A DNA stretch of 20,888 bases. Origin: Pseudomonadota bacterium. Lineage in GTDB: Bacteria > Pseudomonadota > Gammaproteobacteria > Burkholderiales > Burkholderiaceae_D. The notes beneath the pieces were generated by a model that was not told the origin of the DNA, made no database searches, and was given only the letters and a program-made list of their open reading frames with translations. Below, one piece after another: positions 13,804 through 20,888 of this stretch; within the stretch, counting starts at the first letter, position 1, and each line of letters starts with the position of its first letter. Location of the stretch: positions 1-20,888 of the forward strand of contig JAEZVM010000375.1 of NCBI GenBank assembly GCA_023420795.1. Direction: 5' to 3'. Position numbers and translations under genes: made by a program.

Positions 13804-14295
13804 ATGGCTGACAACATGCTGTTAAGTCAAGAAGCGTACAAAAAAATCGATCGCGAACTCGCGAAATTCCCCGCAGATCAAAGACAGTCCGCTGTGATGG
13901 CCGCATTGGCCATAGCACAGGATGAAAAGGGCTGGCTTTCGCCGGAAGTCATGCAGGACATTGCCGACTATATCGGCATGGCGGCAATCGCCGTGCAGGA
14001 AGTCGCGACGTTCTACAACATGTATAACACCAAGCCGGTCGGCAAGCACAAGATTACGGTATGTACCAACCTGCCGTGCGTCTTGTCCGGCGGCGAGCGT
14101 GCTGCCCATTATCTGAAGCAGAAACTCGGCATCGATTACAAGGAAACGACTGCGGACGGGCAGTTCACTCTGGTTGAAGGCGAATGCATGGGTACCTGCG
14201 GCGATGCACCCGTCATGCTGGTGAATAACAAGCGCATGTGCAGCCACATGTCGAACGAGAAGATCGACGCGCTGGTGGAGGAATTGAAGAAATGA
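13804..14295 (+). CDS. nuoE: NADH-quinone oxidoreductase subunit E
   Basis: A thioredoxin-fold subunit of the NADH dehydrogenase module, carrying the binuclear cluster N1a. The four ligands are C87 and C92 (VCTNLPC) and C128 and C132 (CMGTC) in a protein of 163 residues. The start could be ATG 13804 or ATG 13816 (residue 5, MLLSQEAYKK); neither has a clear ribosome site, and I kept the longer. The stop overlaps the nuoF start by four bases (ATGA). Confidence 0.96.
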   Translation: MADNMLLSQEAYKKIDRELAKFPADQRQSAVMAALAIAQDEKGWLSPEVMQDIADYIGMAAIAVQEVATFYNMYNTKPVGKHKITVCTNLPCVLSGGERAAHYLKQKLGIDYKETTADGQFTLVEGECMGTCGDAPVMLVNNKRMCSHMSNEKIDALVEELKK

Positions 14296-15587
14296 CCTGC
14301 CTTCACGATCGCCATATCAACCCGCTGATTCTCGCGGGCCTTGATGGCAATAACTGGCATCTCGCAGATTACGTCAAGCGCGGCGGCTATGAAGCATTGA
14401 AGCGCATTCTGACCGAAAAAATTCCGCCTGAGCAGGTGATCGCAGAGCTGAAGACATCATCGCTGCGCGGTCGCGGCGGCGCAGGCTTCCCGACCGGCCT
14501 GAAGTGGAGCTTCATGCCGCGCCAGTTCCCGGGGCAGAAGTACCTTGTCTGTAATACGGACGAAGGGGAGCCGGGCACATTCAAGGATCGCGACATCATT
14601 CGCTACAACCCGCATGCACTGATCGAAGGCATGACCATCGGCGCCTACGCGATGGGTATTACGCAGGGATATAACTATATCCACGGCGAGATCTGGTCGG
14701 CCTATGAGCGCTTCGAAGAGGCATTGGAAGAAGCGCGTGCGGCCGGCTTCCTCGGCAACAACATCATGGGTACCGATTTTAGCTTCCAGTTGAACGCTTT
14801 CCATGGTTACGGTGCCTATATCTGCGGCGAAGAGACCGCGCTGCTCGAGTCCCTCGAGGGCAAGAAAGGGCAGCCGCGCTTCAAGCCGCCTTTCCCGGCA
14901 AGTTTCGGTCTGTATGGGAAGCCGACCACAATCAACAACACGGAAACCTTTGCTGCGGTGCCTTTCATCATGCGCATGGGCGGTGAAGCTTATGCGGCAC
15001 TGGGCAAGCCGAACAATGGCGGCACCAAGATCTTCTCGATCTCCGGAGACGTGGCACGCCCGGGCAATTATGAACTTCCACTCGGGACGCCTTTTGCGAA
15101 GCTGCTCGAACTTGCAGGCGGCATGCGTGACGGCAAGAAGATCAAGGCCGTGATTCCTGGCGGTTCGTCGGCACCGGTGTTGACCGGCGAAGTCATGATG
15201 AACACCGACCTGGATTACGACTCGATCGCGAAAGCTGGCTCGATGCTTGGCTCGGGCGCGGTGATCGTGATGAACGAAACCCGCTGCATGGTGAAGTCAT
15301 TGCTGCGCCTGTCGTATTTCTATTTCGAGGAATCCTGCGGTCAGTGCACCCCGTGTCGTGAAGGCACCGGATGGATGTATCGCATGGTGCATCGCATCGA
15401 GCATGGCCAGGGTCGTGCCGATGATCTCGACATGCTCAACACGATCGCAGACAACATCCAGGGACGCACGATTTGCGCACTGGGTGACGCAGCGGCGATG
15501 CCGGTTCGTGCATTCGTGAAGAATTTCCGCGAAGAGTTTGCATATCACATCGAGCATAAGCGCTGCATCGTTCCCGCTTACGTTTAA
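14292..15587 (+). CDS. nuoF: NADH-quinone oxidoreductase subunit F
   Basis: The NADH-oxidising subunit with FMN and cluster N3. In 431 residues it shows the NADH/FMN loop RGRGGAGFPTGLKW (59-72), CNTDEGEPGTFKDR (87-100), the FMN segment HGYGAYICGEETALLESLEG (171-190), and the cluster ligands C349, C352, C355 (SCGQCTPC) and C395. The start is ATG 14292, overlapping the nuoE stop, with GGAGGA about ten bases upstream. The frame is open further back to ATG 14238, but those 18 residues would overlap nuoE and are unlike NuoF. Confidence 0.97.
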   Translation: MTCLHDRHINPLILAGLDGNNWHLADYVKRGGYEALKRILTEKIPPEQVIAELKTSSLRGRGGAGFPTGLKWSFMPRQFPGQKYLVCNTDEGEPGTFKDRDIIRYNPHALIEGMTIGAYAMGITQGYNYIHGEIWSAYERFEEALEEARAAGFLGNNIMGTDFSFQLNAFHGYGAYICGEETALLESLEGKKGQPRFKPPFPASFGLYGKPTTINNTETFAAVPFIMRMGGEAYAALGKPNNGGTKIFSISGDVARPGNYELPLGTPFAKLLELAGGMRDGKKIKAVIPGGSSAPVLTGEVMMNTDLDYDSIAKAGSMLGSGAVIVMNETRCMVKSLLRLSYFYFEESCGQCTPCREGTGWMYRMVHRIEHGQGRADDLDMLNTIADNIQGRTICALGDAAAMPVRAFVKNFREEFAYHIEHKRCIVPAYV

Positions 15588-15594
15588 CAAAACC

Positions 15595-15611
15595 GGTGCG
15601 TACCACGCACC
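15595..15611 (+). other. intercistronic hairpin between nuoF and nuoG
   Basis: GGTGCGT (15595-15601) pairs perfectly with ACGCACC (15605-15611) around a three-base loop, in the 44-base nuoF-nuoG gap. No T run follows, so it is not a terminator. It could shape mRNA decay or processing. Confidence 0.55.
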
Positions 15612-15631
15612 CTACGGCATAAAGCAGAGCC

Positions 15632-17968
15632 ATGGTTGAAATCGAAATTGACGGCAAAAAAGTTGAGGTGCAAGAAGGCAGCATGGTGATGGAAGCTGCC
15701 AACAAGCTTGGCACTTACATCCCGCATTTTTGCTATCACAAGAAGCTGTCCATCGCGGCCAACTGCCGCATGTGTCTGGTCGAAGTCGAAAAGGCACCGA
15801 AGCCGCTGCCTGCATGTGCGACGCCGGTTACCAACGGCATGATCGTTCGCACCGGTAGCGAAAAGGCGATCAAGGCGCAAAAGAGCGTCATGGAATTCCT
15901 GCTGATTAACCACCCGCTTGATTGCCCGATTTGCGATCAGGGCGGCGAATGCCAGTTGCAGGACCTGGCCGTTGGATATGGGCCGTCGGCATCGCGCTAT
16001 GAAGAAGAGAAACGCGTCGTCACTCCGAAAGATGCCGGTCCGCTGATTTCGATGCGTGAAATGGCGCGCTGCATTCACTGCACGCGCTGTGTTCGCTTCG
16101 GCCAGGAAATCGCCGGTGTAATGGAATTCGGCATGCTCAATCGCGGCGAGCATTCTGAGATCACGTCCTTCGTTGGCAAGACCGTCGATTCCGAGTTGTC
16201 CGGCAACATGATCGATCTGTGCCCTGTAGGTGCGCTGACGTCCAAGCCGTTCCGCTACAGCGCGCGTACCTGGGAATTGTCGCGCCGCCGTTCAGTTAGC
16301 CCGCATGACGGTCTTGGCGCAAACCTGATCGTGCAGGTCAAGGGCGGCAAGGTCATGCGCGTTCTGCCTCTCGAAAACGAGGAAGTGAATGAATGCTGGC
16401 TCTCCGACAAGGACCGTTTCGCCTACGAAGGGTTGAACAGCCCGGAGCGCCTGACTGTTCCGATGATCAAGCAGGATGGCAAGTGGTTGGAAACTGATTG
16501 GCAGACGGCGCTGGAGTATGTCGCTCACGGATTGAGCAATATCCGCCAGGAGCACGGCGCCGACGCGATTGCCGCTCTGGCAGCACCATATTCCACACTG
16601 GAAGAGCTTTCGCTCCTGCAGAAACTGATGCGCGGCTTGGGATCCGATAATGTCGATTTCCGCCTGCGCCAATCCGATTTCGCGCTGGACGGCAAGCTCG
16701 TTCCCTGGCTTGGCATGTCGATCGAAGAGTTCGGTCAGGTGAACCGTGCTTTCGTCATCGGATCGTTCCTGCGCAAGGATCACCCGCTGCTCGCGGCCCG
16801 CCTGCGCCATGCTGCCAAGCGCGGCACCAAAGTGAGCATTCTGCATGCGGCCGATGATGATCTGCTGATGCCGCTTGCGAACAGAATGATCAAGGCGCCG
16901 TCCGATTGGCTGTCCGGGTTGAGCGAGGTGATCGTCGCGATTGCTCAAGCCAAGGGAATCGCTGCTCCTGAGGGCTACGGCAATATCGAACCGGGCGAAG
17001 TAGCTAAAGGTATTGCAGCAAGTCTCTTGTCGGGCGAAAGCAAGGCGGTCGTTCTCGGCAATGCAGCCGCACAGCACCCGCAGGCGTCGCAATTGCACGC
17101 AGCTGCGCAGTGGATCGCACAGAATACGGATGCCAAGTTCGGATATCTGACCGAAGCAGCAAACACCGTCGGCGGCTATATCGCAAACGCGGTTCCAGGC
17201 GAAGGCGCCAATGCACTGCAGGCATTCGCACAACCGCGTAAGGCTTACGTGCTGTTGCACGCGGAGCCGGAGTACGACAGTTACGATCCGCAGATGGCGC
17301 GCGCTGCGCTCGACAAGGCAGATATGGTGGTTGCGCTGTCGCCGTACAAGCATGGCGCGGAATACGCTGATGTGCTGTTGCCGATTGCTCCGTTCTCAGA
17401 AACTGCGGGCACCTTTGTTAACTGCGAAGGCCGTGCACAAGGTTTCAATGGCACAGTGAAGCCGCTGGGCGAGACCCGCCCGGCATGGAAAGTGTTGCGC
17501 GTGTTGGGCAACCTGCTGGAACTGTCCGGTTTCGATTACGAGACTTCGGAAGAGATCCGTGCTGAATTGCTTGGCACGAAGGTCGCTGAGGAAGCCGATC
17601 TGAAAGCGCGCCTAAACAATATCGTGAATATCGCGCCGCAGGCTGCAAAACCTGCAGCCTCCGCTCAACCAGAACGTCTGGCGGATGTGCCGATTTACTT
17701 CACTGATCCGATCGTGCGCCGTGCAGAGTCGCTCCAGGAAACCGCCGATGCGAAGGCGCCGAAGGCATGGTTGTCAGCGCTTCTTGCTGAGAAACTCGGT
17801 GTCACTGATGGAGCGCAGATAAGGATTACGCAGGGACAAGGCGTGGCATTGCTCGCCGCTGCTATCGATGCCAAGCTGCCGGAGAACGTGGTACGTGTCT
17901 CAGCCGCTCATGCAACGACCGTCGGTCTGGGTGCCATGTTCGGTGCAATCACTGTGGAGAAAGCGTAA
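15632..17968 (+). CDS. nuoG: NADH-quinone oxidoreductase subunit G
   Basis: The largest peripheral subunit, relaying electrons from NuoF toward NuoI. In the 778 residues the N-terminal ferredoxin domain has binuclear ligands C34, C45, C48 and C62. The next cluster has H94, C98, C101 and C107 (HPLDCPICDQGGEC). The third has C147, C150, C153 and C197. The remainder, from about residue 215, is a molybdopterin-oxidoreductase-like domain that has lost its cofactor in complex I. The C-terminal part is variable, with an Ala-rich linker near 670-685. The stop overlaps the nuoH start (TAATG). Confidence 0.97.
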   Translation: MVEIEIDGKKVEVQEGSMVMEAANKLGTYIPHFCYHKKLSIAANCRMCLVEVEKAPKPLPACATPVTNGMIVRTGSEKAIKAQKSVMEFLLINHPLDCPICDQGGECQLQDLAVGYGPSASRYEEEKRVVTPKDAGPLISMREMARCIHCTRCVRFGQEIAGVMEFGMLNRGEHSEITSFVGKTVDSELSGNMIDLCPVGALTSKPFRYSARTWELSRRRSVSPHDGLGANLIVQVKGGKVMRVLPLENEEVNECWLSDKDRFAYEGLNSPERLTVPMIKQDGKWLETDWQTALEYVAHGLSNIRQEHGADAIAALAAPYSTLEELSLLQKLMRGLGSDNVDFRLRQSDFALDGKLVPWLGMSIEEFGQVNRAFVIGSFLRKDHPLLAARLRHAAKRGTKVSILHAADDDLLMPLANRMIKAPSDWLSGLSEVIVAIAQAKGIAAPEGYGNIEPGEVAKGIAASLLSGESKAVVLGNAAAQHPQASQLHAAAQWIAQNTDAKFGYLTEAANTVGGYIANAVPGEGANALQAFAQPRKAYVLLHAEPEYDSYDPQMARAALDKADMVVALSPYKHGAEYADVLLPIAPFSETAGTFVNCEGRAQGFNGTVKPLGETRPAWKVLRVLGNLLELSGFDYETSEEIRAELLGTKVAEEADLKARLNNIVNIAPQAAKPAASAQPERLADVPIYFTDPIVRRAESLQETADAKAPKAWLSALLAEKLGVTDGAQIRITQGQGVALLAAAIDAKLPENVVRVSAAHATTVGLGAMFGAITVEKA

Positions 17969-19035
17969 TGGATCAAATGTTCATGACCATCAACGCGACC
18001 GGACAGGACTGGTTCGGTGCCACGTGGCCGTTGATCTGGACACTGGTCAAGATCGTTGTCGTTGTGCTGCCGCTGATGGGCTGCGTTGCCTATCTCACTC
18101 TGTGGGAGCGCAAGATGATCGGCTGGATGCATATCCGTCTCGGCCCGAATCGCGTAGGCCCAGCCGGCTTGCTGCAGCCGATCGCTGATGCACTGAAGCT
18201 TCTTCTGAAGGAAATCGTCGTTCCGGCGCGCGCAAACAAGGCCTTGTTCGTGATTGCGCCCATCATGACCATCATGCCGGCGCTTGCAGCATGGGCTGTC
18301 ATTCCCTTTGGCCCCGAGACAGTGCTTGCCAACGTCAATGCCGGATTGCTGTTCGTGATGGCCATTACATCGATGGAAGTGTACGGCGTGATCATTGCAG
18401 GCTGGGCTTCCAACTCGAAGTACGCCTTCCTCGGCGCGATGCGTGCGTCGGCGCAGATGGTGTCGTACGAAATCGCGATGGGTTTTGCACTGGTAATCGT
18501 GCTGATGGTGTCGGGAAGCCTGAACTTCACCGATATCGTAATGGCGCAGAGCACGGGCTACTTCGCGGAGAATGGCTTGTCGTTCCTGTCCTGGAACTGG
18601 CTGCCGTTACTGCCGATCTTCGTCATTTATGTGATTTCGGGTATTGCGGAAACCAATCGTCATCCGTTTGACGTGGTGGAAGGCGAGTCCGAGATCGTTG
18701 CCGGTCACATGGTTGAGTATTCCGGCATGTCGTTCGCGATGTTCTTCCTTGCCGAATACGCGAACATGATCCTGATCTCGATGCTGGCTTCGCTGATGTT
18801 CCTGGGAGGCTGGGCATCGCCGGTTGCTTTCCTCGACTGGATTCCGGGCTGGATCTGGCTGGGCATCAAGACCTTCATCGTGGTTTCGATGTTCATCTGG
18901 GCACGTGCATCGTTCCCGCGTTACCGCTATGACCAGATTATGCGCCTAGGCTGGAAGGTATTCATCCCGTTGACGCTGGCCTACTTGGTTATCGTGGCTG
19001 CCTGGATGCAGTCCCCGTGGAATATTTGGAAGTAA
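17968..19035 (+). CDS. nuoH: NADH-quinone oxidoreductase subunit H
   Basis: The membrane subunit that links the peripheral and membrane arms and lines the quinone channel. The 355 residues have about eight membrane helices with conserved loops WERKMIGWMHIRLGPNRVGP (about 47-66) and ETNRHPFDVVEGESEIVAG (about 228-246), both diagnostic of NuoH/ND1. GGAGA about six bases before ATG 17968 serves as ribosome site inside nuoG. nuoI starts 24 bases after. Confidence 0.98.
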   Translation: MDQMFMTINATGQDWFGATWPLIWTLVKIVVVVLPLMGCVAYLTLWERKMIGWMHIRLGPNRVGPAGLLQPIADALKLLLKEIVVPARANKALFVIAPIMTIMPALAAWAVIPFGPETVLANVNAGLLFVMAITSMEVYGVIIAGWASNSKYAFLGAMRASAQMVSYEIAMGFALVIVLMVSGSLNFTDIVMAQSTGYFAENGLSFLSWNWLPLLPIFVIYVISGIAETNRHPFDVVEGESEIVAGHMVEYSGMSFAMFFLAEYANMILISMLASLMFLGGWASPVAFLDWIPGWIWLGIKTFIVVSMFIWARASFPRYRYDQIMRLGWKVFIPLTLAYLVIVAAWMQSPWNIWK

Positions 19036-19059
19036 AGAATAGGGTAGAGGCTGATCAAG

Positions 19060-19548
19060 ATGGAAGCCATTAAAGATTTTTTCGGCAGCCTGATGCTCCG
19101 AGAGCTGGTCAAGGGACTGGCCCTGACTGGACGCTACATGTTCGCACGCAAAATCACGGTACAGTTCCCGGAAGAGAAGACGCCGTTATCGCATCGCTTC
19201 CGCGGACTGCATGCGTTAAGGCGCTATCCGAACGGAGAAGAGCGTTGCATCGCATGCAAACTCTGTGAAGCGGTTTGCCCGGCCATGGCAATCACGATCG
19301 AATCGGCTGAGCGCGCGGACGGCACGCGCCGTACCACCCGCTACGATATCGACCTCACCAAATGCATTTTCTGCGGATTCTGCGAAGAGTCCTGCCCGGT
19401 CGATTCGATCGTCGAAACCAATATTCTCGAGTATCACGGCGAAAAGCGTGGCGATCTCTACATGACGAAGGAGATGCTGCTGGCCGTCGGCGACCGCTAT
19501 GAGAAGGATATTGCTGCGGCGCGCGCGGCTGATGCCGCATATCGTTGA
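19060..19548 (+). CDS. nuoI: NADH-quinone oxidoreductase subunit I
   Basis: An 8Fe ferredoxin-type subunit with clusters N6a and N6b, passing electrons to NuoB. Both motifs are intact in 162 residues: C63-x2-C66-x2-C69-x3-C73 (CIACKLCEAVCP) and C102-x2-C105-x2-C108-x3-C112 (CIFCGFCEESCP). The N-terminal amphipathic part anchors it to the membrane arm. AGAGG lies upstream of ATG 19060. Confidence 0.98.
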   Translation: MEAIKDFFGSLMLRELVKGLALTGRYMFARKITVQFPEEKTPLSHRFRGLHALRRYPNGEERCIACKLCEAVCPAMAITIESAERADGTRRTTRYDIDLTKCIFCGFCEESCPVDSIVETNILEYHGEKRGDLYMTKEMLLAVGDRYEKDIAAARAADAAYR

Positions 19549-19591
19549 TTCTGCTTGATGTTGCCTGCGTGGCTGACTTTCTTGGTCCATT

Positions 19592-20230
19592 ATGGAATTT
19601 AAAACTTTCTTGTTCTACGCGTTCGCGGCGATCCTGGTGTTAGCTGCGGCCCGTGTCGTCACCGATCGCAATCCGGTTCACGCCGCGCTGTTTCTGGTTC
19701 TGTCTTTTTTCTCGGCGGCGGCATTGTGGCTGTTACTTAAAGCAGAGTTTCTCGCGATTGTGCTGGTGCTCGTATATGTCGGCGCAGTGATGGTGCTGTT
19801 CCTGTTCGTCGTGATGATGTTGGATATCAATATGGACAAGCTGCGCGAGGGCTTCTGGGGTTATCTTCCCCTTGCAGCAACGATCGGCGTCGTGATTGTT
19901 CTTGAAATGGCGGCGGTGCTGCTGCATGGTTTCTCGCTTGATCCGCAAGCACCCGAAGCTGCAGCGACAATCGGCAACACCAAGGAGCTCGGCAAGCTGA
20001 TTTACACGCAGTACATCTACGCGTTTGAAATCGCCGCAGTCATTCTGCTGCTTGCAATCGTCGCTGCTGTAGCTTTGACACTGCGCCGTCGCAAGGACAC
20101 CAAGTACTTCAATCCTGCGGATGCCGTGAAGGTCAAGCGCAACGACCGCCTGCGCATCCTGAGCATGAAAGCCGAGTCGGAGCGCGCAAATGGTGTGCAG
20201 TCCGCTGCGGTCAACGCAGAAAAACAATAA
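19592..20230 (+). CDS. nuoJ: NADH-quinone oxidoreductase subunit J
   Basis: A membrane-arm subunit of complex I (ND6-type). The 212 residues carry five hydrophobic segments, with the conserved VYVGAVMVLFLFVVMML (about 62-78) containing the flexible pi-bulge helix of the family. The C-terminus is a charged tail of about 45 residues. The ribosome site before ATG 19592 is weak. The stop overlaps the AAGGAG of nuoK. Confidence 0.96.
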   Translation: MEFKTFLFYAFAAILVLAAARVVTDRNPVHAALFLVLSFFSAAALWLLLKAEFLAIVLVLVYVGAVMVLFLFVVMMLDINMDKLREGFWGYLPLAATIGVVIVLEMAAVLLHGFSLDPQAPEAAATIGNTKELGKLIYTQYIYAFEIAAVILLLAIVAAVALTLRRRKDTKYFNPADAVKVKRNDRLRILSMKAESERANGVQSAAVNAEKQ

Positions 20231-20241
20231 GGAGAAGCACC

Positions 20242-20550
20242 ATGGCTATGTCACTCGCACATTATCTGGTCCTTGGCGCAATCCTGTTTGCGATCTCGAT
20301 CGTCGGTATTTTCCTCAATCGGAAAAATGTCATTGTTCTCCTGATGGCGATCGAGCTGATGCTGTTGGCGGTTAACACAAACTTTGTCGCCTTCTCGCAC
20401 TACCTGGGCGATGCGGCGGGGCAGATATTCGTTTTCTTCATCCTTACCGTGGCTGCCGCGGAGGCTGCGATTGGTCTTGCGATTCTGGTGCTGCTGTTCC
20501 GTAATCTGGACACCATCAACGTCGAAGATCTGGATAGTCTCAAAGGTTAA
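20242..20550 (+). CDS. nuoK: NADH-quinone oxidoreductase subunit K
   Basis: A small three-helix membrane subunit (ND4L-type) with the proton-channel glutamates in MAIELMLLAVN (about 36-46) and AAAEAAIGLAI (about 72-82). Length is 102 residues, as usual. AAGGAG (20229-20234), seven bases before ATG 20242, favours this start over the in-frame ATG 20248. Confidence 0.97.
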   Translation: MAMSLAHYLVLGAILFAISIVGIFLNRKNVIVLLMAIELMLLAVNTNFVAFSHYLGDAAGQIFVFFILTVAAAEAAIGLAILVLLFRNLDTINVEDLDSLKG

Positions 20551-20577
20551 CCGCAACAATAACGATAAGGTTTCATC

Positions 20578-20888
20578 ATGGCGGGGCAACTCAACCCTAA
20601 CGTTCTATTGGCTGTGCCGTTGGCACCTCTGGTCGGTTCCGCGATTGCGGGACTGTTTGGAACCAAGTTTTTCGGCAACAAGGTCGGCCGTACGGCAACG
20701 CATAGCGTGACGATTCTCGGCGTGCTGATTGCTTTCATCATTTCATTCCAGACGCTGCTGGCAGTGATGGATGGCGCCACGTTCAACGGCACCATCTATA
20801 ACTGGATGACGGTGATGGGGCTCAAGCTGGAAATCGGCTTCCAGGTCGACAGCCTGACCGCCATGATGATGTGCGTGGTGACCTTCGT
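20578..20888 (+). CDS. nuoL: NADH-quinone oxidoreductase subunit L, N-terminal part
   Basis: The first 103 residues of the large antiporter-like proton-pumping subunit; the gene runs off the window end. Visible are the N-terminal helices (PNVLLAVPLAPLVGSAIAGLFG, split over about 7-28), the second near residues 42-62, and the conserved LEIGFQVDSLTAMMM region (about 83-97), which matches NuoL/ND5. AAGG lies eight bases before ATG 20578. nuoM and nuoN are expected downstream. Confidence 0.95.
   Translation, partial: MAGQLNPNVLLAVPLAPLVGSAIAGLFGTKFFGNKVGRTATHSVTILGVLIAFIISFQTLLAVMDGATFNGTIYNWMTVMGLKLEIGFQVDSLTAMMMCVVTF

Noticed and set aside
14238..14291. Upstream in-frame start for nuoF
   Set aside because: It would add 18 residues overlapping nuoE; the ATGA overlap with GGAGGA upstream marks the true start.
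16292..17353. 353-codon minus-strand frame opposite nuoG
   Set aside because: Antisense shadow of nuoG with no domain or ribosome site of note.

Overview
The window looks like a chromosomal housekeeping segment of a Betaproteobacterium, most likely order Burkholderiales and plausibly family Oxalobacteraceae (Herminiimonas/Janthinobacterium-like). This rests on protein character, on the gene order quinone oxidoreductase - tpiA - secG - tRNA-Leu(GAG) - nuoABCDEFGHIJKL, and on the pssA-leuA and rpsO-pnp pairs. The genus is an inference. I see no insertion sequence, phage, CRISPR array or genomic island, and no obviously new multi-gene system. The unusual signals are in leaders and small regulatory structures.

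Layout. Positions 1-255 hold the C-terminus of a SIMPL (DUF541) protein. pssA (phosphatidylserine synthase) follows, then leuA (2-isopropylmalate synthase). Between pssA and leuA lies an unlisted 28-codon ORF, 1422-1508, rich in leucine codons. It starts at or within a base or two of the start site predicted from a good sigma70-type promoter (TTGCAC-17-TATAGT), so it looks like a leaderless leu leader peptide. A bidirectional terminator separates leuA from a convergent BamE-like lipoprotein gene whose start region looks shifted at a six-T run. Then come rpsO (own promoter, structured 5' leader, terminator) and pnp (leader hairpin, GTG start, 17-bp bidirectional terminator). A convergent PAS-GAF-GGDEF diguanylate cyclase gene follows on the minus strand, and divergent from it a PIG3-type quinone oxidoreductase.

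From 9575 on, all genes run rightward: tpiA, secG, tRNA-Leu(GAG) with promoter and terminator, then the respiratory complex I operon nuoA to nuoL, cut by the window end inside nuoL. The nuo genes are tightly packed, with ATGA or TAATG overlaps at C/D, E/F and G/H. All iron-sulfur cysteine ligands expected in NuoB, E, F, G and I are present, so the encoded enzyme should be functional. nuoM and nuoN presumably lie just beyond the window.

How it works together: the segment combines phospholipid synthesis (pssA), leucine synthesis under probable attenuation (leuL-leuA), translation and RNA decay (rpsO-pnp), glycolysis (tpiA), protein export (secG) and NADH oxidation (nuo). The only clear signalling gene is the diguanylate cyclase.
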